From positions 1 to 46,529 of the forward strand of contig JACOWW010000004.1 of the NCBI GenBank assembly GCA_016176605.1: 46,529 nt of DNA, given 5' to 3'. Shown piece by piece: positions 1 to 8,045 of this stretch. The DNA is from Candidatus Saccharimonadota bacterium (GTDB taxonomy: Bacteria; Patescibacteriota; Saccharimonadia; Saccharimonadales; UBA10212). The position numbers and the translations under genes are program-made. Within the stretch, counting starts at the first letter, position 1. Each line of letters begins with the position of its first letter. The notes beneath the pieces were generated by a model, which was not told the DNA's origin, did no database searches, and was given only the letters and a program-made list of their open reading frames with translations.

Positions 1-1
1 C

Positions 2-394
2 GGCTGGACAGGGCTAAACTCGGTCAAACATATCCCAACTTACCTAAACAGCAAAAACATAGACCTGGCCCAGTGGCAGGAGGCTGATAGTTTGGCGACT
101 GATATTAACCGTGCCACCGGCGACAGACGGCCGCAGGCCATGCGCAGCGGTACCAGTGAATATCTTATCTATCACCCTAATGCGGCCTCGGCCGGTAGTA
201 GCCCGAGCCTTAATAAAAAGAAAGCGGCAGGGATCCGACTGAACCTGACGGCGGCTAGTGGGACATTTAACGTAGAGTGGTTCCGAGCATCAGACGGCCT
301 AACCCAGTCTGGCGGTACGGTTAGCGGCGGTGCCAGCCGCGATTTTACAGCGCCTTGGACGGGCCAGGATGTGGTGCTTTACATCAAAAAGTAA
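2..394 (+). CDS. C-terminal part of a glycoside-hydrolase-like protein (Collagen_bind_2-like domain), 5' truncated
   Basis: The reading frame is open from the window edge to the TAA, so only the last 130 residues are visible. The end has the pattern YLIYHPNA - LNLTAASGTFNVEWF - GGTVSGG - FTAPWTGQDVVLYIKK. This is typical of the small beta-sandwich domain that ends many DUF4038/apiosidase-like glycoside hydrolases (Pfam Collagen_bind_2). By family knowledge the catalytic domain would lie upstream, outside the window, and the protein would act on surface or extracellular polysaccharide. Its substrate cannot be told from this fragment. A copy of the 75-bp palindromic repeat follows 11 bases after the stop. 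Confidence 0.7.
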   Translation, partial: GWTGLNSVKHIPTYLNSKNIDLAQWQEADSLATDINRATGDRRPQAMRSGTSEYLIYHPNAASAGSSPSLNKKKAAGIRLNLTAASGTFNVEWFRASDGLTQSGGTVSGGASRDFTAPWTGQDVVLYIKK

Positions 395-405
395 AGCTTA
401 ACAAG

Positions 406-485
406 CTTGCCCCGCACCAAATCCTGAGCGGAGTAGTCCCGACTTAACGTCGGGATTATGAAGCTTCAAGATTTTGGTGCTGGGG
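406..485 (-). repeat. 75-bp palindromic repeat, copy A
   Basis: Outer arms CCCCGCACCAAATC and GATTTTGGTGCTGGGG enclose conserved CCTGAG/TTCAAG blocks and an inner hairpin (GTCCCGAC/GTCGGGAT at 436-443 and 449-456). The closest relative is copy D at 33855-33936, which shares the same inner hairpin. It lies downstream of the first gene and could act as a terminator or processing site. Confidence 0.8.
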
Positions 486-590
486 TTGGCTCCGATGCTT
501 AAGAAAATAGGGGTTCGCTTAGCAGTCCTAGGAGTGCACTCAGCAGAAAGTCAGTTTTATACGAAGTGCTCGCTCCATGCGAACTTGGCT

Positions 591-1412
591 CTAAATCAGT
601 TTTGCCAGCTCATACCATTGGTGGAGAGAAAGTTCTTGGGCGCGAGCGGCGGGGGCAATACCAGCGTTTCTAAGTAGTTCATCTGCTTGATCTTTGCTGA
701 TGCCAAGTCCGCCACTTAAAGAACTGCGCAGTTTTTTGCGCCGTTCGGAAAAACCAGCCCTAACAACTCTAAAAAACTTCTTCAATTCTCTTTTACCAGC
801 CCTATTTACAGGGTTCAACCCTGTAAATAACAATTCATGGCGGTGCTTGAGAATGACTACTTGGGAATCGACTTTGGGCGGCGGCGAGAAAAGCTTAGCC
901 GGCACAATCCGGCCAAGCTCTGATTCGTAATATAGCTGGACGCTAACAGAAAGTAAGCTCATCTGGCCCGGCTTGGCGGCAATCCTTGCCGCCACTTCCT
1001 TTTGGACGAGCAGTACCATAAGCAAAGGCGGGTTTACAGACTCGGCAAGAAACCTCAGCAAATTGCTGGTTAAATAATATGGAATGTTGGCAACGACTTT
1101 ATACCCAGCCGGCAACCGGGTTAAATCAAACTCTAAAATATCCCCCACCACCACCTCCAATCTGTGTTTCCAAGGTTCGACCTTGGAAATGGGGGGAATG
1201 TGGTACGGTAGGTTTTTTGCCAGGGATTTGTCTTTTTCGACAGCTACAACATGGGCGCCACGAGCCAGTAATTTCTTGGTCAGCGTGCCGGTGCCCGGCC
1301 CGATTTCTAAAACTGTATCCTTACGTGAAAGGACGGACCTTTCACAAATGTAGTTAAGGGTGTCTTCGTCATGCAGCCAATGCTGCCCCAGCTTCTTCTT
1401 TGCCAATACCAT
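591..1412 (-). CDS. rsmA: 16S rRNA (adenine1518-N6/adenine1519-N6)-dimethyltransferase RsmA/KsgA
   Basis: RsmA uses S-adenosylmethionine to dimethylate two adjacent adenines in the 3'-terminal hairpin of 16S rRNA, a late 30S assembly step. The 273-aa length is normal. Visible family motifs are GQHWL (residues 9-13), the SAM-binding EIGPGTGTLT (36-45) and the catalytic NIPYY (109-113), followed by FSPPPKVDS and the C-terminal helical domain. A TAGAAT box lies 6 nt before the ATG, so the transcript is probably leaderless. Two perfect palindromes sit inside the gene, at 804-828 (12-bp arms, around FTGLNPVNR) and 1167-1189 (10-bp arms, around ISKVEPWK). Both encode loops that look longer than usual for the family, and the frame is kept. 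Confidence 0.95.
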   Translation of the reverse strand: MVLAKKKLGQHWLHDEDTLNYICERSVLSRKDTVLEIGPGTGTLTKKLLARGAHVVAVEKDKSLAKNLPYHIPPISKVEPWKHRLEVVVGDILEFDLTRLPAGYKVVANIPYYLTSNLLRFLAESVNPPLLMVLLVQKEVAARIAAKPGQMSLLSVSVQLYYESELGRIVPAKLFSPPPKVDSQVVILKHRHELLFTGLNPVNRAGKRELKKFFRVVRAGFSERRKKLRSSLSGGLGISKDQADELLRNAGIAPAARAQELSLHQWYELAKLI

Positions 1413-1459
1413 ACCAAAATTCTACCTTAGATGATAATCTTAAGCATAAGGAGAATATT

Positions 1460-2062
1460 ATGAAGAGAAGTGCAAAAGGTTTCACAATGGTAGAAGTCTT
1501 ACTGGCGTTAATTTTTATCACATTGGTAAGTTTTGTAGGATGGTATGTTTGGAAAAGCACCAAAGAAACAAAAACCTCTTTAAGTAACTCCGGGGGATCC
1601 GATAATATTAGTACTGCACCTGCGAAAGAGAAAAAATATTTAGAGGTAAAGGAGGATGGAGTTAAATTCGAACTCACAGATAAAATCGAAGACGCATATT
1701 ATTATTACAACCAAGATGCAGGTGCATATATCTCTTTGAAGCGTTATGACAACGTACAAGGTTTCGAGGGTTGTACAGCCAAGGGCGGAACTGATAGCGA
1801 AGGCAGCGGTCTGGCTCATTTATCATCCGCTAAGGTAGGCGACGATAACTTTGGATCTCAGTTTACTGAAGCAGAGCTAGCAGATCGGGTCGAGAGCCGT
1901 GGTAAAAAAATCGGAGAAACTTATTACTGGTTAGAGTCAAATTCACAAGCCCCCTGCTGGGACTTTGATAATATTCCAGAGGATGACAAAAGAGTCCAAG
2001 AAATGATCAAATTCAGGAGCGAATTAGTCGGTCAAGGTAAAACGATAACTATATCAAAATAA
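1460..2062 (+). CDS. type IV pilin-like protein (prepilin N-methylation motif)
   Basis: The start at 1460 is chosen because an AAGGAG ribosome-binding site precedes it and the product then begins with a class III prepilin leader: a short basic leader, then GFTMVEVLLALIFITLVSFVGW. Cleavage would fall after the Gly of KGF, giving Phe+1 and Glu+5, followed by the hydrophobic helix used for pilus assembly. The remaining 165 or so residues are polar with few cysteines and are not recognised. The protein is probably a minor pilin or pseudopilin used by the pilB/pilC machinery at the far end of the window. The gene overlaps no neighbour and converges with the lysozyme gene. Confidence 0.75.
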   Translation: MKRSAKGFTMVEVLLALIFITLVSFVGWYVWKSTKETKTSLSNSGGSDNISTAPAKEKKYLEVKEDGVKFELTDKIEDAYYYYNQDAGAYISLKRYDNVQGFEGCTAKGGTDSEGSGLAHLSSAKVGDDNFGSQFTEAELADRVESRGKKIGETYYWLESNSQAPCWDFDNIPEDDKRVQEMIKFRSELVGQGKTITISK

Positions 2063-2065
2063 TTT

Positions 2066-3283
2066 TTACCAGTAGTGGTTGCGCTGCCAAAAATTGTAGC
2101 TGCCGGCCCAACCACCGTAACGGCTGGCGTAGCCGCTGCACCAGCGCAGTTGCGTGACCGGGTTGGTTTGCCAATCGCTACCGGCACTAGCCATCTTGCT
2201 GCCCGGCAAAGCTTGGCAGAGGCCATAGGCGCCAGAGGCGTTGGCGGCACTCGGCCGCCAGTTAGATTCACGGCTGATGATATAGTTGGCGTAAGCATGA
2301 TCGCCGGGCGCGATACCAGCTGCCGACATCAGGTCGGTTTTATCACTCGGCACAGCCACGGTGCTGCCGCGGGCAATTATCTGCGGTACCGGGTCTTGCA
2401 GTTTAACTTCATGCAAAACCTGGCGCGATATCTCCTTGTCTGATAAATCGGTCTGAAGGATATATGTAATAACCTTTTTTCCCGGTGAGCCCTTCTGACG
2501 CACAACTGTCGTACCGAAACTTAAAGACGGGTCATTAACAACTTTTTCAGGCGGCGGTATTGGTTCTTCTGAGGTCACAATTTTAGCATCTTTTTTGAGT
2601 ACGAACACCGGCAGATTGGGTGTGATGGGCGTTTTTTCTTCCGGCTGGACGCTTTCGCCTTCTTGCAATTCGATTTGTTTTTCGGCTAAGAATTCCTTGA
2701 TGGTTTTTGCCTGGGTGTACGCAGTTAAATGAGCACCGTAAAGATTAAGGTCGACTGGTGTGGCCCTGGATATAATCACTTTTTCACCTATCACGCCTTC
2801 GCGCAGTGAGCCTTGGTCAAAACTGGCAAGGTCTTCGGACTGCAGCGCCAATCCGGCGTTTTGGGCAACCACACGGGGACTTTTTTGAGCAGTTAGCGTA
2901 ACAGCCCTATTGCCTTTGTCTACCACAGTCACCGGCCGGGCGCGGTAGATGTTCACACGGAAATTGTCTTCGGGGATTGGCGTATCAAGGCTGGGCTCAA
3001 CAACATCTTCAGCTATCAGATTCAGCGGTAGTTTGCCGATCATTTCGCCAACCGTTTTAGCTTTGGTGTCTATGACTTGGCGGTCGCCTTTATCGAATAG
3101 AAAAACAACGTGGGCATCGCTGGGCCGAAGTGTCTTGCCGCTGCCGCCCAGTAAGGCGGCGCCAACAATGATAAAGCCTAAAACTAAACCAAATATCGGG
3201 ACGATGTAAGGGCGCTCCTTGATATGACGCTTGCCGGTTTCGTGGGCTGATTTATAGTGTTTGGCAACTTTCTTACGTATCAT
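2066..3283 (-). CDS. RpfB-like cell-wall lysozyme: TM anchor, DUF348-like repeats, G5 domain, transglycosylase/lysozyme domain
   Basis: The 405-aa product has a basic N-terminus and one membrane segment (about residues 27-48), then two DUF348/YabE-like segments (AHVVFLFDKGDRQVIDTKAKTVGE and related), a G5-like domain (KVITYILQTDLS...GSTVAVPS) and a C-terminal lysozyme-like domain with catalytic-type Glu339 in ISRESNW, then GAYGLCQALPGSKM and a Trp/Tyr-rich end. This is the domain order of actinobacterial RpfB, which cleaves peptidoglycan outside the membrane. A role in wall remodelling or in attack on a host or neighbour wall is inference. TATAAT lies about 13 nt before the ATG, so the leader is very short. 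Confidence 0.85.
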   Translation of the reverse strand: MIRKKVAKHYKSAHETGKRHIKERPYIVPIFGLVLGFIIVGAALLGGSGKTLRPSDAHVVFLFDKGDRQVIDTKAKTVGEMIGKLPLNLIAEDVVEPSLDTPIPEDNFRVNIYRARPVTVVDKGNRAVTLTAQKSPRVVAQNAGLALQSEDLASFDQGSLREGVIGEKVIISRATPVDLNLYGAHLTAYTQAKTIKEFLAEKQIELQEGESVQPEEKTPITPNLPVFVLKKDAKIVTSEEPIPPPEKVVNDPSLSFGTTVVRQKGSPGKKVITYILQTDLSDKEISRQVLHEVKLQDPVPQIIARGSTVAVPSDKTDLMSAAGIAPGDHAYANYIISRESNWRPSAANASGAYGLCQALPGSKMASAGSDWQTNPVTQLRWCSGYASRYGGWAGSYNFWQRNHYW

Positions 3284-3317
3284 GATGGAAGGTACTTAAT
3301 TATAGCTTTCTTTTCCC

Positions 3318-5645
3318 TCATAATTTTTCCAATGGAGCAAAGGCAATATTTAATTTCTTAGTCCCCCTGCCCTTAAAATAAATGGTGGCTGTTTCACCCT
3401 CTAGTTCTAGTACCGTACCCCTGCCAAAAATTTGGTGTTTCACGCCGTCGCCTTCGACTAGGTCCATTACATAATGTGGTTCCTCATTGTCGTTTGGCAG
3501 CAGCATCTTGCCCACCGAAGCTTTAGCGTAGGCGGGTTCCAGTGCGGGGGCAGCTGAGGTGATGGCTTCGACATCGGCCAAAAAACGGCTGGGTAGATTA
3601 GCGCCGCGGCCGCCGAACAGCGTGCGCGAAATTGCATAAATCAAAAATAGTTCTTCGCGGGCGCGGGTCATGCCGACGTACATCAGCCGCCGTTCTTCTT
3701 CCATTTCGCTGGCATCATACAGGGCGCGACTGTGCGGCAAGACATTCTCTTCCAGGCCGGTGATAAAGACCACCGGAAATTCCAGTCCTTTGGCAGAGTG
3801 CAGAGTCATCAAAATCACGGCGTCGGAACTTAGATCAGCCTGATCAATGTCAGACACCAGTGCAACTTCTTCCAAAAAGCCGTCCAATCCGGCGTCTTGG
3901 AACTGGTTAGCCACACTAAGGAGTTCCTTGACGTTTTCAATTCTGGCCTCCCCTTGCGGCGTGCCGTCTTGCAGATAATGCAGATAGTCAAGCCGCCGCA
4001 TTAGTGACTCGATGGTGCGGGCCGGAGTCAGTTCGTCCACTTGGGCATGAAAGTCGGCGATTATGGCCGCCAAGTTGGCGAATCCGGCACGGGCTCTTTG
4101 CGTCAGCTCATCATTTTCACTTATTCTTTTCAGCGCTTCAAGCTGCGAGTAACCATTTTTGATTCGCCATTGATGGAAACCTAGAAGTGACTTAGCGCCC
4201 AGGCCGCGCGTTGGCACGTTAACAATGCGCTCGAAACTGACCGAGTCTTCCGGTTGGTAAATCAAGCGCAAATAAGCCATGATGTCTTTGATTTCTTTGC
4301 GCTCATAAAAACGCACGCCGCCGACAATACGATAAGGGATACCATAGCGAACAAAAACTTCTTCTATCGGGCGGCTTTGGGCGTTAGTGCGATACAGTAC
4401 GGCATAGTCGCGGTACTTACGAGCCTTTATGTCAACGCTGGCCCGGACGCGGCCGACAATGGCTTCGGCCTCGGCGCGCTCGCTGCCGACTTGTAAAATT
4501 TGCACCGGTGAGCCGCCGGCGGCGGCCGTCCATAACTTCTTGTTACTGCGGCTTTTATTTTGACTGATAACATTATGCGCTGCGTCCAATATGTTTTTAG
4601 TGCTGCGGTAGTTTTGCTCCAATTTGATAACGGCGCAGCCGGAAAAATCGTTTTCGAAATTTAATATGTTGCGGTAATCGGCGCCGCGCCAGGAATAGAT
4701 GCTTTGCCAGTCATCACCAACTACAGCGACATTTTTATGCGGCCCGGTCAGCAGCTTAACCAACTGATACTGTGCGGAGTTGGTGTCTTGGTACTCATCA
4801 ACCAAGATATAGCGAAATTGGACCTGCCATTTTTGGCGAATATCCCTTTGGCTTTTTAGCAATTTGACGGCCCGGCCGATGAGATCGTCAAAATCCAGAG
4901 AATTATTTTCTTTCAACAAATTTTCATAGGCCACAAAGACTTTGGCGGCAACTTTTCCGGCGGGGCTGGCGGCCGTTTCGGCAAATTCGGCCGGACCGAC
5001 CATTTCATTTTTGGCGCTGCTGATAAGCGACGCCAGTAGCCGCGCCGGGTATTTATTCTCATCTACACTCAAGTTTTTGGCGGCTTGTTTGACGGCGGCC
5101 AAGCGGTCAGCTTCGTCCCAAATCACAAAGTTGCTTGGTATACCAATAGCTTTGCCGTCCTGGCGAAGTATTCTTACGCAAATGCTATGAAAAGTCCCCA
5201 TAAAGGGCATCCACAAGCCACGTCCCGTGCCAGCCTGCCAGCCCCGACTAGTCGGGGCTGCACCGCTAGCACTCCGGGCGGATTGCGGCGTCAAAGGCTG
5301 CGCTTCTCCTTCACCGTATTGCATATACGGCTCAGTTTGATGCTCGCCTTTTCTTTGCACTCCATCCCGGGACGTGGCTTGTGGCGACATACTTAGTAAC
5401 TGTTGCAGGCGGGTGCGCATTTCGCCGGCGGCTTTGTTGGTAAAAGTTACTGCCAAAATATTAAAAGGCGTAGCCCTATGGCTAGCCAGCAGGTAGGCGA
5501 TGCGGTGCGTTAGTGTCTTGGTCTTGCCACTGCCGGCGCCGGCTAAAATCAGCAACGGCCCTTCAGTAGTTTTAATCGCCCTGGCCTGCTCCGGATTCAA
5601 ACCCTCCAATAAAAAATCAGTCCCCGCTACTCCTTGCGACATCAT
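3318..5645 (-). CDS. uvrD: UvrD/PcrA superfamily 1 DNA helicase with in-frame palindromic insertion
   Basis: ATP-dependent 3'-5' helicase of DNA repair and replication restart. Motifs appear in order: LAGAGSGKT (36-42, Walker A), VTFTNKAAGEM, GTFHSICVRIL, DEYQDTN, GDDWQSIYSWRGAD, EQNYRS, TLHSAKGLEFPVVF, EEERRLMYVGMTRA. The C-terminus carries a Tudor-like PcrA tail. Residues 88-145, just before GTFHS, are absent from ordinary UvrD proteins. They correspond exactly to a 174-bp palindromic element at 5211-5384 (58 codons, frame kept). A second, REP-like insertion near the C-terminus reads AYAKASVGK (3511-3536). TACAAT lies 6 nt before the second ATG, so translation may start at 5642 on a leaderless mRNA. 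Confidence 0.95.
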   Translation of the reverse strand: MMSQGVAGTDFLLEGLNPEQARAIKTTEGPLLILAGAGSGKTKTLTHRIAYLLASHRATPFNILAVTFTNKAAGEMRTRLQQLLSMSPQATSRDGVQRKGEHQTEPYMQYGEGEAQPLTPQSARSASGAAPTSRGWQAGTGRGLWMPFMGTFHSICVRILRQDGKAIGIPSNFVIWDEADRLAAVKQAAKNLSVDENKYPARLLASLISSAKNEMVGPAEFAETAASPAGKVAAKVFVAYENLLKENNSLDFDDLIGRAVKLLKSQRDIRQKWQVQFRYILVDEYQDTNSAQYQLVKLLTGPHKNVAVVGDDWQSIYSWRGADYRNILNFENDFSGCAVIKLEQNYRSTKNILDAAHNVISQNKSRSNKKLWTAAAGGSPVQILQVGSERAEAEAIVGRVRASVDIKARKYRDYAVLYRTNAQSRPIEEVFVRYGIPYRIVGGVRFYERKEIKDIMAYLRLIYQPEDSVSFERIVNVPTRGLGAKSLLGFHQWRIKNGYSQLEALKRISENDELTQRARAGFANLAAIIADFHAQVDELTPARTIESLMRRLDYLHYLQDGTPQGEARIENVKELLSVANQFQDAGLDGFLEEVALVSDIDQADLSSDAVILMTLHSAKGLEFPVVFITGLEENVLPHSRALYDASEMEEERRLMYVGMTRAREELFLIYAISRTLFGGRGANLPSRFLADVEAITSAAPALEPAYAKASVGKMLLPNDNEEPHYVMDLVEGDGVKHQIFGRGTVLELEGETATIYFKGRGTKKLNIAFAPLEKL
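3511..3536. repeat. REP-like palindrome inside uvrD
   Basis: The palindrome has arms CCCACCGAAGCTT and GCGTAGGCGGG and encodes AYAKASVGK in the helicase. Related sequence occurs at 31599-31622, about 22657-22684 and about 13381-13406. Confidence 0.7.
5211..5384 (-). repeat. large palindromic element (174 bp) inserted in frame in uvrD
   Basis: Perfect 17-bp terminal inverted repeats (CCACAAGCCACGTCCCG at 5211-5227; its complement at 5368-5384) bound 174 bp, exactly 58 codons. The core, read on the uvrD coding strand, contains ACTGAGCCGTATATGCAA and a CCGTAT/ATACGG hairpin, followed by GTGAAGGAG and CGCAGCC. The same core appears at 36413-36594, where the hairpin is GCGTAT/ATACGC, a compensatory change. 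An inner CAGCCCCGAC/GTCGGGGCTG hairpin lies near 5238-5261. Confidence 0.85.
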
Positions 5646-5806
5646 CTAATTGTACCAAAGAGAAATATTCAATGTTCAAGTGTCAATGTTCAATGAATGC
5701 TTTTAATGTTTGTAATGATTCAATGTATTTAAACCATTGCTACATTGCTTGTTCATTGAGCAATGAACAGTAAGTAAAAAACTCTTTGTTTTTTGTTCTT
5801 TGCCTA
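5646..5806. repeat. AT-rich degenerate short-period repeat tract
   Basis: The spacer is mostly variations of TCAATGTTCAATG and TTTGTTCTTTG. Similar tracts occur at about 9352-9425, 9780-9815, 23155-23250, 31424-31508, 43200-43280 and 45104-45180. No gene is visible here. Confidence 0.5.
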
Positions 5807-7084
5807 TTAAAGGGGTTTGATGGTGCCGAGCATCATCTTTATGAGGTCACTATTTTTCATGGTGCTGTCTTTGATCCGCGCGACAACGTACGTTTTATCC
5901 GTCAGATTTTTAGTGTAGATATCACCCAGCACACCGCCTTCGGTATTTTTGATGTTGGTTTGGATAATCGTGTCATCGCTAAGTTTGACAACGTTATTGG
6001 CTGGACCTTGGTCGCAGGCAACTGTGCCCGGGCTGTCCACACCGTCAGCTGTAGTGTATTTCAGAACGCCGTAATAGTATTTACCATCGGCGGTACCGGT
6101 ACACCACTGCAGAAAGTCGTAGTACAGTGCGGTATTAGCGGGTCTGGCTGTCGACAGATATTTGGCCGAAGTTACTGCCAGTTGTACGTCTTTGTTATCA
6201 GCAAAGTCCACCAAAAAAGCGTAGTTTTGGTCCGGTTTGACATCGGCCTTGCGCTGGGTAAATCCCTTGTCCGCAGTGGCAGTCGGCTTGCCCCAGGCGC
6301 TCGGATAAGCAAAAGTCAGGTTAGCCTCTAGCAGCTTGGTTGCTGTGAAGCCGGCGGGTATGGTTGTTTGGCTAGTAATCGGCGGGGTCACAGTTTCTAC
6401 CGGTTGTTCCTTTTTAAAAATATGGAAGGGTAAATTAATATTGCTAAGTATCAAACCCTTGTCAATGGCCGCGTAAACACCCGCCAAAGCCACCGCAACT
6501 GCCGCGAAGATTAAAAATATTTTTAAGCCAGAACCCCGGTGGTTTGAGCCCTTGTGGTTTTTGGGCGGACTGCTGTGGCTGCCAAAAACAGCCGGCTTTG
6601 GCGATGTTGTTACCTGACTATCGCTAATTTCGTGAATTGATTTTGGCGAAGCAGCAGTGTTAATTCCGGTCAGGTCGGAAACGGGCATATAAGGGGCGCG
6701 CTGGGCAGCAGAATCTTGGTCGCTGCCGGGTTTGAAAGGGGGTGACATTTGCGGTTCCCCTTCCAAGATTGCCGGTGAATCTGTTTGCCGAGTTGGCTGG
6801 CGGGCCTCTTTGGTGGATGAAGAAGGTTCAGAGAACACCACACCAGCCAAGCTGTTTGCATCAAGTTTACCGATCGTCTTAAGCGCCGGTTGGCTTTTGT
6901 CTGAGTCACCATCAACACTAACAGTAATCTTAGAACCGCTGGAACGGGTGACATCCCGGGCTTTTACCATTGGATCGGGCATTGTCGGCTGATGGCCAGT
7001 AATTATCGGTCTTGCCGATGGTGATGCACCGTAAGTATGCGGTTTATTGACATCAAAAACTGTCGGTCGGTCATTGGAGTCCAT
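5807..7084 (-). CDS. single-pass membrane protein with PsbP-like extracytoplasmic domain, function unknown
   Basis: The 425-aa product has a proline/serine-rich, probably disordered cytoplasmic N-terminus of about 195 residues, then one membrane helix (LKIFLIFAAVAVALAGVYAAI), then a folded extracytoplasmic part of about 190 residues. That part begins with LEANLTFAYPSAWG, reminiscent of PsbP/DUF1795-type beta domains found on lipoproteins; this resemblance is inference. It contains two cysteines. The ATG follows the last base of the tpiA stop codon directly, so the gene is the third member of a pgk-tpiA transcription unit. No link to glycolysis is evident from the protein itself. Confidence 0.7.
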   Translation of the reverse strand: MDSNDRPTVFDVNKPHTYGASPSARPIITGHQPTMPDPMVKARDVTRSSGSKITVSVDGDSDKSQPALKTIGKLDANSLAGVVFSEPSSSTKEARQPTRQTDSPAILEGEPQMSPPFKPGSDQDSAAQRAPYMPVSDLTGINTAASPKSIHEISDSQVTTSPKPAVFGSHSSPPKNHKGSNHRGSGLKIFLIFAAVAVALAGVYAAIDKGLILSNINLPFHIFKKEQPVETVTPPITSQTTIPAGFTATKLLEANLTFAYPSAWGKPTATADKGFTQRKADVKPDQNYAFLVDFADNKDVQLAVTSAKYLSTARPANTALYYDFLQWCTGTADGKYYYGVLKYTTADGVDSPGTVACDQGPANNVVKLSDDTIIQTNIKNTEGGVLGDIYTKNLTDKTYVVARIKDSTMKNSDLIKMMLGTIKPL

Positions 7085-7927
7085 TTATTCCCCCTCTTTG
7101 CCGGCTTCATTGTCGCGCGGCCAGGTACCGCCTGGTGCCTGGCGCTGGGGGGTGCCGTCTGGTACCCCCCGCTGCCAGCGGTGTGCTGACTCTACTATAC
7201 CTGCGAAGGTTTCGTAGTTCAAACTGCTACGGCCGACCAAGAAGCCATCGACACCGGGGACTGATAGTATTCCCTGGACTACTTCCGGCGCCACGTCACC
7301 ACCGTACAACACACGTAAGTTTTTAGCTGCTTTTTCATTAAACACGTCCCTCACATAACCGCGAACGTAGTCGACCGCCGTTTGTATGAGGCTGGGCTTA
7401 GCAGCGACGTGGCCGATAGCCCACACCGGTTCGTAAGCAATAACTATGCTGCCAGCTTCGTGAGCAGTCAGGTTGCTAAGCGCGGTCATGAGCTGATCAT
7501 GCAAAACCTGTTTGGTTTCGCCCTCGTCACGCTCATGTTTGGTTTCGCCGATGCACAAGATCGGCGTGATCTCGTTGCGAATAGCTGCCGCTACCTTATC
7601 GCGGATCATCGGTAAATCTTCTGAAAATACATGCCGCCGTTCGCTATGACCGACAATCCCGTAATGTACCAGTTCGCGCAGCATGGTAAAGCTAACTTCG
7701 CCGGTAAAAGCACCTTCGTCATGAAAATAGGCGTTTTGGGAAGCCAGGCGGAACTTGCGCCGGTCAATTTGTAACGAAAGGGGCTGCAGTACTAACATGC
7801 TAGGCGCCAAAACCACCTCTATGTTGCGACGGATCTTAATCCGCTCTTGCAACCTATGTACCAGCAAACTGGCCTGGCTAGCGTTCAGATGCATTTTCCA
7901 ATTGCCTACGATTAAAAGTCTGCGCAT
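7085..7927 (-). CDS. tpiA: triosephosphate isomerase
   Basis: Interconverts dihydroxyacetone phosphate and glyceraldehyde 3-phosphate in glycolysis. The catalytic set is complete: GNWKMH (Lys11), GHSERR (His) and YEPVWAIG (Glu), plus the phosphate-binding VLYGGDV and GFLVGRSSL. Family members are near 250 aa; this one is 280 because of a tail after SAHRWQ (GVPDGTPQRQAPGG...) made from a GGTACC/CCAGG-rich palindromic stretch at about 7117-7170. The tail is therefore probably repeat-derived and not part of the fold. The gene lies downstream of pgk, the usual pairing, and is followed without a gap by a membrane-protein gene. Confidence 0.96.
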   Translation of the reverse strand: MRRLLIVGNWKMHLNASQASLLVHRLQERIKIRRNIEVVLAPSMLVLQPLSLQIDRRKFRLASQNAYFHDEGAFTGEVSFTMLRELVHYGIVGHSERRHVFSEDLPMIRDKVAAAIRNEITPILCIGETKHERDEGETKQVLHDQLMTALSNLTAHEAGSIVIAYEPVWAIGHVAAKPSLIQTAVDYVRGYVRDVFNEKAAKNLRVLYGGDVAPEVVQGILSVPGVDGFLVGRSSLNYETFAGIVESAHRWQRGVPDGTPQRQAPGGTWPRDNEAGKEGE

Positions 7928-8004
7928 ACCACCCTTGTTATATTCACTTATGCTTATTGTACACGAGTATCAACCGTCGACGTAAGCATCTTTATCCACT
8001 ACAT

Positions 8005-8030
8005 GAAAATGCCCCGATCGGGGCATTTTC
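8005..8030 (-). terminator. hairpin after pgk
   Basis: GAAAATGCCCCGA and TCGGGGCATTTTC form a perfect 13-bp hairpin 16 bases beyond the pgk stop codon. The stem ends in A/T pairs that resemble an intrinsic terminator with a short U run. It may reduce read-through into tpiA. Confidence 0.65.
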
Positions 8031-8045
8031 TGTAAGTTAAGTCTT

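Noticed and set aside
474-677. Short plus-strand open frame after palindromic copy A
   Set aside because: It begins inside the repeat and overlaps the conserved end of rsmA on the other strand; there is no ribosome-binding site and its composition is not protein-like.
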